Counted from the first letter of the stretch, positions 14,477 to 22,172 are shown. The stretch: DNA of 23,741 nucleotides from Lachnospiraceae bacterium UBA1712 (GCA_002317175.1 DCJA01000006.1:1-23741), one strand, 5' to 3'. Notes: a model not told the origin generated them from the sequence alone. Numbers and translations: made by a program.

Positions 14477-15931
14477 TTATTTTGTCTCGTACTTCTCAAG
14501 TTCACTAATATATAATTTGCCAAAATCACTCAATAGATGATTTTTCTTTACAATGTATCCTATCGTAAGCGGATCTTCCTCTTTGAGTTTTATTGAAACA
14601 AATGCATCCTTCAATGCATTACTTTCAATCATAATACCTGTTCCAATTGCAAAACCATTTAACATTGCCATCATCTCACATGATGTTGCTCTGTCATTTG
14701 ATCTTAGAATCTTTTTGAATTCATAGCCTGATAATGCTTCTTCTGAGAGATAAAACTCTGCGTCATTTGTCTGCTCAAACAAAACACATGGATAATCGCT
14801 TAGTTCTTCAAGAGACAACTCTTCTCTGTCTGCTAACGGATGTGTCTTGCTCAGATAGGCATAAGTATCACATACCATTAATGGATGGAATTCCAAATCG
14901 TATTCACGCAAAAGCTTATTTATTATTTTTTCGTTGCTTTCCGAGTAAGCCAATACACCTATTTCGCTTTTATAATCTCTTACATTCATCAATACTTCAT
15001 CAGTTCTTGTCTCATTTATCAGGTAAGAATAACTATCAATATCTCTGTTTGATATAGTACTGATAAATGCATTTGCCCATTCGTATCCTCTCTTTAATGC
15101 CTTAACTAATGCTTTTTCAACCTCTGGGTTAGCATCTAAAAATTCCGTTCTGGCAATCACTACATTGTAAGAAGCTAAATCTTCCTTATCGCCATTGATT
15201 GCTACTTCATTTCCCTGTCCTCCATTAGCTGTTACACCCCAGTATAACTGTGGCGAATTAGCAATTGCATCAACCTCACCAGTAAGATAAAGAGAAATCG
15301 CATCAACAGTAGCATTGACTACTTCAATATCATCAATAGTGAGTCCTGCCTCATTTAACTGGTTGGAAAGATATAAGTAAGCTGTTGTGCCAAACATTGT
15401 AGCAACCTTTTTGCCTTTAAGATCTTCTACAGAATTGATTCCATCTCTTGCAAAAATACCAAGCTGGTTTCGTGTTGTATTGCCAGCAATGATTTTGGCT
15501 TCGTTTCCTCCAGCAACATATGTAATAGCTGGGAAATCACCATAGATTGCTATATCTGCCTCTTTTGCCGCAAGTGCCTCATTTGCACCTACACCTGCAC
15601 TCTGAAATCCTACATAATCTGCTGTATAACCAATTGCATTTAATTCTTCTTCGATATATCCCTGATCTCTTGCAACCGCCGCATTACCCAACAATGAAAC
15701 ATTACCCTCTGCATCAATTCCAGGGCCGGCTATTACAACTACTTTATATTCTGTGGTATCTGCTACAATGTCAGAAACCGTTTCCGTATCCTCCTTTGTC
15801 TCTTCTGTTACTACTGTATTATCTGATGTTGCATCTGTTGCTGCTGTATTGCCGCATCCTGCTAACACTCCTACTGATAATACTGATACTGCCAATAAAG
15901 CAATTACTCTTTTTACAACTTTCTTTTTCAT
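14477..15931 (-). CDS. Chimera: SsuA/NMT1-type binding lipoprotein fused to a LysR effector domain
   Basis: The 484-residue product has three parts. Residues 1-26 are a lipoprotein signal ending in LAGC (Cys26), followed by an acidic Thr-rich linker to about 60. Residues 60 to about 290 match sulfonate/nitrate/taurine-type substrate-binding proteins: GYIEEELNAIGY, ADIAIYGDFPAI, SVEDLKGKKVATMFGTTAYLYL and AISLYLTGEVDAI. They stop at VKALKRGYEWANAF, before the last 40-60 residues of that family. Residues about 290-484 match the effector domain of LysR regulators: INETRTDEVLMNVRDYKSEIG, DTYAYLSKTHPLADREELS, LSDYPCVLFEQ, NDRATSCEMMAMLNGFAIGTG and IGYIVKKNHLLSDFG. The LysR DNA-binding domain and the first effector strand are missing. 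The frame is continuous, and GGAGA precedes the ATG. It is third in the ATPase-permease-binding protein operon. It could be a deletion product, a real two-lobed receptor or an assembly error. Confidence 0.85.
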   Translation of the reverse strand: MKKKVVKRVIALLAVSVLSVGVLAGCGNTAATDATSDNTVVTEETKEDTETVSDIVADTTEYKVVVIAGPGIDAEGNVSLLGNAAVARDQGYIEEELNAIGYTADYVGFQSAGVGANEALAAKEADIAIYGDFPAITYVAGGNEAKIIAGNTTRNQLGIFARDGINSVEDLKGKKVATMFGTTAYLYLSNQLNEAGLTIDDIEVVNATVDAISLYLTGEVDAIANSPQLYWGVTANGGQGNEVAINGDKEDLASYNVVIARTEFLDANPEVEKALVKALKRGYEWANAFISTISNRDIDSYSYLINETRTDEVLMNVRDYKSEIGVLAYSESNEKIINKLLREYDLEFHPLMVCDTYAYLSKTHPLADREELSLEELSDYPCVLFEQTNDAEFYLSEEALSGYEFKKILRSNDRATSCEMMAMLNGFAIGTGIMIESNALKDAFVSIKLKEEDPLTIGYIVKKNHLLSDFGKLYISELEKYETK

Positions 15932-15952
15932 AATGTTTTCTCCTTTTTCTTT

Positions 15953-16720
15953 TTATTTCTTCTGTCCAACCTTTTGCCATGGAGTCAAATAGCCAAACAG
16001 TAAAGATACTATTTTGTCCATCAGTATTCCAACTATACCGATTACTAGCATACAGATGATAACCTTGTCAGATCTCATCATGCTTCTTGCATCATTCATT
16101 CGAAATCCTATTCCTGATGTAGCAGCTACAAGTTCCGCAGCCACAACTGCCATCCAAGATACTGATAGTCCTAATTTAAGTCCTACAAGAATCTGTGGAA
16201 TAGCATGCGGTAAATACAATTTCGTGAATGTTTTAAATTTGCTTAGCTTATATAATTTTGCTACCTCAAGATACCCCTCCGGAGTCTGTATAACTCCACT
16301 CAGCGTATTCACCAGTACTGGGAAAAATGCTGCAAGTACAATTATTATCACCTTTGAAATCTCACCAATTCCAAACCATAAAACAATTAGTGGAAACCAT
16401 GCTATCATTGGAATCTGTCTTATAGTTGTAATAAAGGGTTCAAGCATAGCTCTGATTGGTGAAAACATTCCCATAATTGTTCCAAGTGCAATACCCAGAA
16501 GTGCAGCAAATAGGAATCCCTTTAATACTCTTTGAATACTGATCAGAAGATCCTTTTGCAACTGACCACTTGATGTCATATCTATAAATGCTTTCTTAAC
16601 CATGCTTAGCGTAGGAAGTAAGCTTGTTGCTACCCTCCCAGTTTCAGTTGCCCAAAACCATAATATAAATATTGCAATCGGTACTATTATTCCTAATGCT
16701 ATAGTTTTTAATACTTTCAT
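15953..16720 (-). CDS. ABC transporter permease (SsuC/TauC type)
   Basis: A 255-residue inner-membrane subunit with about six membrane segments. The first (about 5-25) carries IFILWFWATE. The coupling segment AELVAATSGIGFRMNDARSM is the EAA loop contacting the ATPase and is typical of the sulfonate/nitrate/taurine permease family; TTIRQIPMIAWFPLIVLWFGIGE is another strong family motif. The start ATG follows AGGAGG, which overlaps the stop codon of the ATPase gene 12 bp upstream. Substrate cannot be fixed from sequence; the shared upstream element with the alkylsulfatase gene suggests an organic sulfur compound. Confidence 0.93.
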   Translation of the reverse strand: MKVLKTIALGIIVPIAIFILWFWATETGRVATSLLPTLSMVKKAFIDMTSSGQLQKDLLISIQRVLKGFLFAALLGIALGTIMGMFSPIRAMLEPFITTIRQIPMIAWFPLIVLWFGIGEISKVIIIVLAAFFPVLVNTLSGVIQTPEGYLEVAKLYKLSKFKTFTKLYLPHAIPQILVGLKLGLSVSWMAVVAAELVAATSGIGFRMNDARSMMRSDKVIICMLVIGIVGILMDKIVSLLFGYLTPWQKVGQKK

Positions 16721-16732
16721 CTGAACAACCTC

Positions 16733-17521
16733 CTAAATGATGTAATCAGTCTCAATTTCCTGTTCAGATTCTTCAAAAAGATATTCATATATTTTCTTCT
16801 TGACCTGACTAAAATCAATACTGTTTCTCTTTCTGGCAGCCGAGCTGACCTTGATAATTTCTTTAATCTCACCAGGTCTTGCGCTCATCACTACTATTCT
16901 GTTCCCAAGCACTATTGCCTCATCTATATCGTGAGTTACCATTACCATGGTAGTTTTTTGTTCTTTCTGTATCCTTAGGATTTCTTTCTGCATCTGAATT
17001 CTTGTAAGTGCATCAAGTGCTCCAAAAGGTTCATCCAGCAAAAGAATGTTTGGATTATTTGCAAGTCCTCTTGCAATTGCAGCTCTCTGACTCATTCCTC
17101 CTGAAAGCTGGCTCGGATAACTATTTTCAAATCCATGAAGTCCAACCAGATCAATGTGATTCTGAACTGTTATAGCTTTTTCTTCTTTTGTCAAATGATC
17201 AAGTCCGAAACCTACATTGTCCTTTATCTTCAACCAAGGAAGAAGTCTGTGATCCTGAAATACCATTCCACAATTTGGTCCAGGTCCTACAACCTTGTGT
17301 CCATTTCTTATCACTTCTCCATCTTCATACGAAACCAGACCGCATATTATTTTTAGTAATGTACTTTTACCGCATCCACTATGACCAACTATTGTAATGA
17401 ATTCACCTTCCTTTATTTCAAGATTAATGTCTCTTAATACCTCAAGTTCTTCCTTATCAACCTTGAAGTGTTTGTTAAGGTGTTCAACTTTGATGATGTA
17501 ATCTTCATTTGCCTCTGCCAT
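16733..17521 (-). CDS. ABC transporter ATP-binding protein (SsuB/TauB type)
   Basis: A 262-residue ATPase of the importer. Walker A is GHSGCGKST (46-54), the Q-loop lies in VFQDHRLLPWL, the signature is LSGGMSQ (139-145), Walker B is ILLLDEP (159-165), and the H-loop histidine is in VTHD (about 197). FQDHRLLPW and the overall order are typical of sulfonate/nitrate/taurine transporters. I chose the ATG at 17521 because GGAGG lies 7 bp before it; an earlier in-frame ATG at 17539 lies upstream of that ribosome site. It is first in the operon and is preceded by the LysR-type promoter described at 17573-17643. Confidence 0.95.
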   Translation of the reverse strand: MAEANEDYIIKVEHLNKHFKVDKEELEVLRDINLEIKEGEFITIVGHSGCGKSTLLKIICGLVSYEDGEVIRNGHKVVGPGPNCGMVFQDHRLLPWLKIKDNVGFGLDHLTKEEKAITVQNHIDLVGLHGFENSYPSQLSGGMSQRAAIARGLANNPNILLLDEPFGALDALTRIQMQKEILRIQKEQKTTMVMVTHDIDEAIVLGNRIVVMSARPGEIKEIIKVSSAARKRNSIDFSQVKKKIYEYLFEESEQEIETDYII

Positions 17522-17572
17522 CACTAAACCTCCGTTCATATGATTGATTTTGTCTATCGTTTTGTTGTTGAA

Positions 17573-17578
17573 AGAATA
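17573..17578 (-). promoter_or_regulatory. -10 box of the ABC transporter operon
   Basis: TATTCT on the minus strand lies exactly 22 bp after the ACGTAAT box, the same offset as TATGAT in the sulfatase promoter. The predicted start is about 17566, giving a leader of about 45 nt. There is no good -35 hexamer, as expected of an activator-dependent promoter. Confidence 0.55.
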
Positions 17579-17600
17579 ACATTGTTGAATTTATTAGAAA

Positions 17601-17642
17601 ATTACGTGAGTGTTATTACCAGCGATAACTTTTGATTATCGC
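17601..17642 (-). promoter_or_regulatory. LysR-type operator, copy 1 (upstream of the ABC operon)
   Basis: A perfect palindrome, GCGATAA-N7-TTATCGC (17622-17642), lies 14 bp upstream of ACGTAAT (17601-17607). With the start predicted at about 17566 the palindrome centre is near -66 and ACGTAAT near -38, the classic recognition and activation sites of LysR-type regulators. The T-N11-A core is TAATCAAAAGTTA. It matches the copy at 19806-19847 at 35 of 42 positions, including all 21 palindrome positions. Confidence 0.78.
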
Positions 17643-17683
17643 TTTAACCTGCTTTAAATACTCATACATGAGCTAAAACAAAA

Positions 17684-17717
17684 AAGAAGACTAAACCATT
17701 TTCGATTTAGTCTTCTT
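17684..17717 (-). terminator. Terminator of the alkylsulfatase gene
   Basis: On the minus strand, AAGAAGACTAAA and TTTAGTCTTCTT form a 12-bp perfect stem with a 10-nt loop, followed by TTTTGTTTT. It lies about 40 bp beyond the sulfatase stop and just upstream of operator copy 1, insulating the ABC operon. Confidence 0.9.
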
Positions 17718-17754
17718 CAAGAGAAAAAACTTAAATTTATAATTATTACAACAT

Positions 17755-19743
17755 TTATTCAAATCCATGAGGTAAAACCAGTGGAAAATCACCGAATGCA
17801 GACAGATCTGATATGCCTGCCTCAATAGTTTCAAGTACCTCAATACTATTAGTATCAATTAATGGCTTGACAAGCGCAAGCTGCTTACCAAGAATTGCCA
17901 GAAGCGCCTGCTTTGGCAAAACAGCATATTTTTCTTCTGTTGCCTTTTCGATTTTATTTGTAAGAAGTACTCCTGCTTTCAAGCGCAATCTATATACTTC
18001 TTTGCTGATATTTCCGCTATTATCCCTATCCACAACAGTCAAATCTATAGTTGCATCCTTCCTGTCTGATTCTCCCTTATCATAATCAAGCGCAATTCCA
18101 ATATACTTTAGGATTAACTCTGCAGAAACTCCTTCGAGAATAGAAGTATTATTCTTCTCCTTCATACCAAACACATCACTTCTGCCTTCTCTAAGTTCCA
18201 GTGCCCCCTGGAGATATGCATTTCTCCATATGCCGGATTCAGCTACATAGCCTAATTGTTCAAATGCATCAGCACATAACTGTTTTGCCTGCTCATTTTC
18301 AATACCAGCAAAAATAATCTGTCCCGCAGCATATGCTGCTTTTCTGTAATCACCATTCTCATAATCAGCGACTGCTCGCTCAAGAATCTTATCGGTGCCT
18401 CCTGCATACTCAACAAAAGCCTTTGCACTTTCGATTTCAGTAAGCGGATCAATATCATTAGGATTACCATTATAAAATCCCAGATATTTTGTATATACTG
18501 CACGAGAGTTAATCTGTACTGAGCCATAGTATGGTCTTGCATACCAGTTTTTCTGCAGTCCTTCTGGAATCTGCAGATGTCTCGCAATATCTTTGGCTGT
18601 ATGACCAGTATTGGCATAAAGTAAAGTCTGATCATGTATATATTTGTAAATCGCAGCATTGTTAATCAGATATTCTTTGATTGCATTAGGATTCTTAGCT
18701 GTATTGTAATGTGGCCAGTTATGGGACTGGAATATAACATCACTGATATCCGCATATTTATCCGCAGCCTCCAGCACATAATCAACCCATGCTGTTGCAT
18801 CGCGAAGCTGCGCTCCTCTGATTGGATACAGATTATGCAAGGTTCCATTACAATTCTCAGCAACCCAGAAAGCCCTATAATCTGCAAAGTAATTATTCAT
18901 CTCAACCGGAGCCTCAGTTCCAGGTGTAAGCTGAAACTCGACAGTAAGACCATCAATTATCACAGTTTCGCTCTTATCAATATAGTTAGTTGGCTTGATA
19001 AATGTCATAGTGCCCTTAGGAATAAAGAAGCCCAAGCCTGTAGAGATATGTCCTCTTGGACCAGGCTTTAATCCTTCTCCAAACTGAAATGTACTTCTAC
19101 GACCGCAGGCTGCACCTGCGAAAATGTTCTCTTTTACAGTTTCCTCATCAAAACCAGCTGGAACAAATACTGGAATCTTTCCTTCTTCAGCTTTTCCAAC
19201 CTGCTCTGGTCGTACTACTCCAGCTATGCCACCAAAGTGATCGGCATGGGAATGGCTAATGATTATTGCACTAATTTTATCTCTGACTGGTTCAGTCAAC
19301 GCTCGTTCCAGCAAATCAATTGCTGCACTGGCCGTCTCTGCACTTGTCATTACATCCTGCACTATCCAGCCAGTCTTTCCCCTGATTATTGTAAGGTTGG
19401 AAATGTCCAATCCTCTTACCTGATATATCTTATCCTTTAATACTTCAAATACTCCTGCCTGATAATTACTTCTTCCATTTATCCAAAGGCTTGGATTAAC
19501 ACTAGTTGGTGTTTTTCCATTTTTAAAAAAAGAATAGCTTGCAAGATTCCACACTTCCTTACCATTGTCGTCCTTTATGATTAAATCATCTACAGGTAAG
19601 ATACAATTCTGTTTTGCATACTCCAGTTCTTCATTTTGTCCCAGTTCTGGATTCAGTCCAAGTGTTCTTGCAAACTCTGCATTAATCTTAGCAGTATATC
19701 CTGTTGCATCTTTTATGTTGTTGTTGAATTGATAGTTACCCAT
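17755..19743 (-). CDS. Alkylsulfatase, metallo-beta-lactamase fold (SdsA1/BDS1 type)
   Basis: It hydrolyses alkyl sulfate esters to alcohol and sulfate. The 662-residue protein has a metallo-beta-lactamase domain with the zinc motif HSHADH (164-169), followed by E278 in TPGTEAPVEM, E296 in VAENCNGTLHNLYPIRG and H341 in FQSHNWPH, at positions very close to the metal ligands of P. aeruginosa SdsA1. A helical dimerisation region (about 380-510) and a C-terminal SCP2-like lipid-binding domain (about 530-662) complete the family layout. There is no signal peptide, so it should act in the cytoplasm, unlike secreted SdsA1. I chose the ATG at 19743, which has AGGAGG 8 bp upstream; an in-frame ATG at 19782 lies upstream of that ribosome site and inside the promoter. 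It has a LysR-type operator like that of the ABC operon and its own terminator, consistent with co-regulated import and desulfation. Confidence 0.93.
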   Translation of the reverse strand: MGNYQFNNNIKDATGYTAKINAEFARTLGLNPELGQNEELEYAKQNCILPVDDLIIKDDNGKEVWNLASYSFFKNGKTPTSVNPSLWINGRSNYQAGVFEVLKDKIYQVRGLDISNLTIIRGKTGWIVQDVMTSAETASAAIDLLERALTEPVRDKISAIIISHSHADHFGGIAGVVRPEQVGKAEEGKIPVFVPAGFDEETVKENIFAGAACGRRSTFQFGEGLKPGPRGHISTGLGFFIPKGTMTFIKPTNYIDKSETVIIDGLTVEFQLTPGTEAPVEMNNYFADYRAFWVAENCNGTLHNLYPIRGAQLRDATAWVDYVLEAADKYADISDVIFQSHNWPHYNTAKNPNAIKEYLINNAAIYKYIHDQTLLYANTGHTAKDIARHLQIPEGLQKNWYARPYYGSVQINSRAVYTKYLGFYNGNPNDIDPLTEIESAKAFVEYAGGTDKILERAVADYENGDYRKAAYAAGQIIFAGIENEQAKQLCADAFEQLGYVAESGIWRNAYLQGALELREGRSDVFGMKEKNNTSILEGVSAELILKYIGIALDYDKGESDRKDATIDLTVVDRDNSGNISKEVYRLRLKAGVLLTNKIEKATEEKYAVLPKQALLAILGKQLALVKPLIDTNSIEVLETIEAGISDLSAFGDFPLVLPHGFE

Positions 19744-19777
19744 ATAGATATCCTCCTGTCTATTTAATGATGTAACT

Positions 19778-19783
19778 ATCATA
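19778..19783 (-). promoter_or_regulatory. -10 box of the alkylsulfatase gene
   Basis: TATGAT on the minus strand lies 22 bp after the ACGTAAT box of operator copy 2, the same offset as in the ABC operon. No consensus -35 is present. Confidence 0.55.
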
Positions 19784-19805
19784 CAAAATAATTTTTTCCT
19801 TAAAT

Positions 19806-19847
19806 ATTACGTGTTTGCTATCGCTTGCGATAACTTTTGATTATCGC
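19806..19847 (-). promoter_or_regulatory. LysR-type operator, copy 2 (upstream of the alkylsulfatase)
   Basis: This is the same element as 17601-17642: GCGATAA-N7-TTATCGC (19827-19847) with identical N7, and ACGTAAT (19806-19812) at identical spacing. Here the palindrome extends to 10 bp per arm (CTTGCGATAA). A partial extra half-site GCGATAG lies between the two boxes. The right arm runs over the stop codon of the upstream lipoprotein gene. Confidence 0.78.
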
Positions 19848-20323
19848 AAGTAATCAGAATCTCCTTCAGGTTCTTCTATTATCCAATTATCGTAGTACTC
19901 ATACCCATTTTCAGTTTCTTTCACCTTTACCCACTTTAAGGTATTTTCTCCATTTTCAGATATCCACATAGTGTCATCACCTATGGTTCCTGTTGGGCTC
20001 ACAGATTTGTCTCCTCCGACCTCATAAAGATCGATTCTGAATTTCTGTTCTGGATACTTGTCTGCAAGATACTTCTTTGCTCCTCTTATTCTTTTAACTT
20101 TTTCTATTTCACTATCCAAAAGTTCGCCATTATATATTCTTTCTTTATCATAGTATCCGTCTCTGCTTAGGATTCTTTTCTCGTCATCGCTTATCGAGAC
20201 AAGTTCTTCCACTGTCTTTCCTTTTTGTTCATCATAGTAATTCTCATCTCTTGTTCTTTTATTACATGCAATCAGAGATAAGCAAAACAATGCGCTTATA
20301 AATATCAATAAAAACTTTCTCAT
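19841..20323 (-). CDS. Small lipoprotein, unknown function
   Basis: The 160-residue product has a signal peptide with hydrophobic core about 4-18 and a lipobox LIAC (Cys20), so it is probably exported and lipid-anchored. The mature part is charged and Tyr-rich, starting with an acidic-basic linker and ending in a beta-rich domain (TGTIGDDTMWISENGENTL, GYEYYDNWIIEEPE). I recognise no family. The ATG follows a purine-rich AAGGAAA. It begins 19 bp after the AraC-type gene and is likely co-transcribed with it. Its last codons (Leu-Arg-stop) lie within the operator palindrome of the sulfatase gene, so the coding end and a regulatory site share bases. Confidence 0.8.
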   Translation of the reverse strand: MRKFLLIFISALFCLSLIACNKRTRDENYYDEQKGKTVEELVSISDDEKRILSRDGYYDKERIYNGELLDSEIEKVKRIRGAKKYLADKYPEQKFRIDLYEVGGDKSVSPTGTIGDDTMWISENGENTLKWVKVKETENGYEYYDNWIIEEPEGDSDYLR

Positions 20324-20342
20324 TTTCCTTTTCCTTGTTTTA

Positions 20343-21239
20343 CTAGCTGTTTGACTGTCTATATTTTAAGGGAGAACTGCCAGTCTGCTGTTTAAATATC
20401 TTAGAGAAATAATTCGGGTCTTCATATCCTACCCTTGCACTTATTTCTCCAACTGGAATCTGTGTTTTTGTCAGTAAAATCTTTGACAAATCAATTCTCA
20501 TTTGCAAAAGATATGCCATACAAGTCATAGCAGTCTGACTTACAAAAACCTCGTTTAATTTATTTCTGTTTATTGAAAATGCTTTTGTAATATCATTTAA
20601 GGAAAGTTGCTCATTTATATGCTCATGCAGATAGTCAGTTATTTCACTGCACAAAATACTGTCTTCCTCAATAGTATCCTCATGATATATGTAGGTATAG
20701 GTAAGGAAATACAAAAGTTCCAGCAAAAGAGATCGGCTTCTGCAAGGCCAGAATCCATCTAACTGTCCAACAAGTTCATTTTCCATCTTATTGATAATTC
20801 CATTGATTTTTTGGAATGCAGTAAATGGAATTTGGAAAAACTTCTTCTCAAATGGAATATTCTCTCTAAAAGTTCTAACAAGAACATAATCCTGATATAT
20901 AGACTGCCCTGTCAAATTTTCAAACTCAAAGCTGTTAATTCTATCGTAAGTAAATTCTTCTCTGACAACAACTGGATCAAGGAACAGTGTTGTGATTTTT
21001 AATGATTTTTCCTTTATTACTGTTACTTCCTCACTATTATTCAACACGAAAAATGACGGTGCTATTATCTCATACTGTGCACCGACTGCTTCCAACACCA
21101 ATTCTCCCTTTTCAATAATTACTACTTTACAGGTGGAATGATCATTGATATATTGAGAAACACTGGTTCCCTTCTCAATATACAATTCAACTATTCTTCC
21201 CCAGTTCTTATCATAACTTCTTGTAAACAGTTCCTTCAT
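20343..21239 (-). CDS. AraC-family transcriptional regulator
   Basis: The 298-residue regulator has an N-terminal cupin-like ligand/dimerisation region (about 1-170) and a C-terminal pair of helix-turn-helix motifs (about 197-296). The first is in EQLSLNDITKAFSINRNKLNEVF and the second in PVGEISARVGYEDPNYFSKIFKQQTGSSPLKYR, the AraC signature. It is encoded directly before the small lipoprotein gene, and its start follows AGGGG. Its targets are unknown; neighbouring candidates are its own operon, the sulfatase and the lipoprotein at 21384. Because the window has no intact LysR regulator, a role at the sulfur genes is conceivable, but the paired palindromes look LysR-like rather than AraC-like. 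Confidence 0.92.
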   Translation of the reverse strand: MKELFTRSYDKNWGRIVELYIEKGTSVSQYINDHSTCKVVIIEKGELVLEAVGAQYEIIAPSFFVLNNSEEVTVIKEKSLKITTLFLDPVVVREEFTYDRINSFEFENLTGQSIYQDYVLVRTFRENIPFEKKFFQIPFTAFQKINGIINKMENELVGQLDGFWPCRSRSLLLELLYFLTYTYIYHEDTIEEDSILCSEITDYLHEHINEQLSLNDITKAFSINRNKLNEVFVSQTAMTCMAYLLQMRIDLSKILLTKTQIPVGEISARVGYEDPNYFSKIFKQQTGSSPLKYRQSNS

Positions 21240-21323
21240 TCTTACCCCTTTTGTCTCTTACCACTATTTGAAATCTGCCAAATATATTGGATTAACACAT
21301 TTATTATATCATATGTTAAAAAA

Positions 21324-21349
21324 AGAGTTATGACCTAAGTCATAACTCT
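21324..21349 (-). terminator. Terminator of the lipoprotein gene at 21384-22172
   Basis: AGAGTTATGAC pairs perfectly with GTCATAACTCT (11 bp, 4-nt loop). On the minus strand TTTTTTAAC follows. It lies 35 bp beyond the stop and before the AraC-type gene. Confidence 0.9.
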
Positions 21350-21383
21350 AAAAAGACACGGGTTTCGAGACTATATAATTATC

Positions 21384-22172
21384 TTACCCTTGCTGTTCAG
21401 AAACTGCTCTAAATTCCTCTTCGGTAAATGGAAGATCTTCTCGTTCTATTTTCTCAAAATCATTAAGGTAAATCTGAATGTCCTCCTCTTCTGTGTGTGG
21501 AAATGTGATATTCAGCTTGATTCCACCATCTGTATATAAGTATCCTCCTGTTACATGCATTCTTTTTAACACCGCTTCTCCATCCTCGTAACAGTAAATC
21601 GCGCCAAGAATAGTGGTTGAAAACTGCGTCTCTTCCACTCTCGTAGCCTGTCTGTCAGGCTGTGTGGTAAAGAACTCGATTGTATCACGAAGTCTGATAT
21701 ATACATCACCTTCTGAGGTTGTCATTTTCCATGATGTACCACCAAACTGCTTATACTTGGCCTCCCATTTCTTGCATGCCTCCTTAACATTTTTCCACTG
21801 ACCTGTTTTAGCTTCTCTCATGAAATAAATGTCCTTATTAATAGTCTGAGGAATAACGTCGAATTTGTCTGAAAATGTATATGTCACATTAACCTTATTC
21901 AGCAAATCATATTCTCCACCCTCTGAATTAGTATCATCTGCCACGCTCACTTCATGAGTTTTTATTTCGTAGTCTGTAATTCCATCTGTAGCAAGTAAAT
22001 TCTTGATATCTTCCTCACTGATTTCTACAGGTAGGACTGTTTCATCAACCTCTTCCACAACAGATACTGGCTGAGTTTCAACTATTTCAGTATTCTCTTT
22101 CCCGCAGCCAATTATCGTTCCCGCTACTAATAACATGCAAATCCCACTGATTATAATAGTATTTTTTCTCAT
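21384..22172 (-). CDS. Lipoprotein, unknown function
   Basis: The 262-residue product has a signal peptide (about 1-22) with lipobox IIGC (Cys23), then an acidic linker (about 25-55). The mature domain looks alpha/beta, with GGEYDLLNKVNVTYTFSDKFDVI, two Trp-containing stretches (GQWKNVKEACKKWEAKY, GTSWKM) and a C-terminal beta-rich part. I recognise no family. The ATG at 22172 has AGAGGG 8 bp upstream. It forms its own transcript between a possible -10 box (22224-22229) and a strong terminator. The linker plus domain arrangement resembles the other small lipoprotein nearby, but the sequences do not look related. Confidence 0.8.
   Translation of the reverse strand: MRKNTIIISGICMLLVAGTIIGCGKENTEIVETQPVSVVEEVDETVLPVEISEEDIKNLLATDGITDYEIKTHEVSVADDTNSEGGEYDLLNKVNVTYTFSDKFDVIPQTINKDIYFMREAKTGQWKNVKEACKKWEAKYKQFGGTSWKMTTSEGDVYIRLRDTIEFFTTQPDRQATRVEETQFSTTILGAIYCYEDGEAVLKRMHVTGGYLYTDGGIKLNITFPHTEEEDIQIYLNDFEKIEREDLPFTEEEFRAVSEQQG

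Noticed and set aside
15547..15933. Plus-strand Leu/Pro/His-rich frame of 128 codons
   Set aside because: It lies antisense to the Thr/Ala/Asp-rich N-terminal part of the binding-protein gene, has highly skewed composition and no ribosome site: a shadow of that gene.
16014..16535. Plus-strand frame of 173 codons opposite the permease gene
   Set aside because: It is antisense to a clear permease with family motifs. Its Ser/Ile/Pro-rich composition and lack of a ribosome site mark it as a shadow frame.
17621..17643. Palindrome as a terminator of the ABC operon or a mobile repeat (REP-like)
   Set aside because: No U-run follows on either strand, and both copies sit upstream of starts at the same distance from matching -10 boxes with a second shared box, which fits an operator better than a dispersed repeat.
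18252..18887. Minus-strand frames of 135 and 73 codons inside the alkylsulfatase gene
   Set aside because: They are in an alternative frame of a well-supported enzyme, with no ribosome site and unusual Met/Arg/Gln-rich composition.
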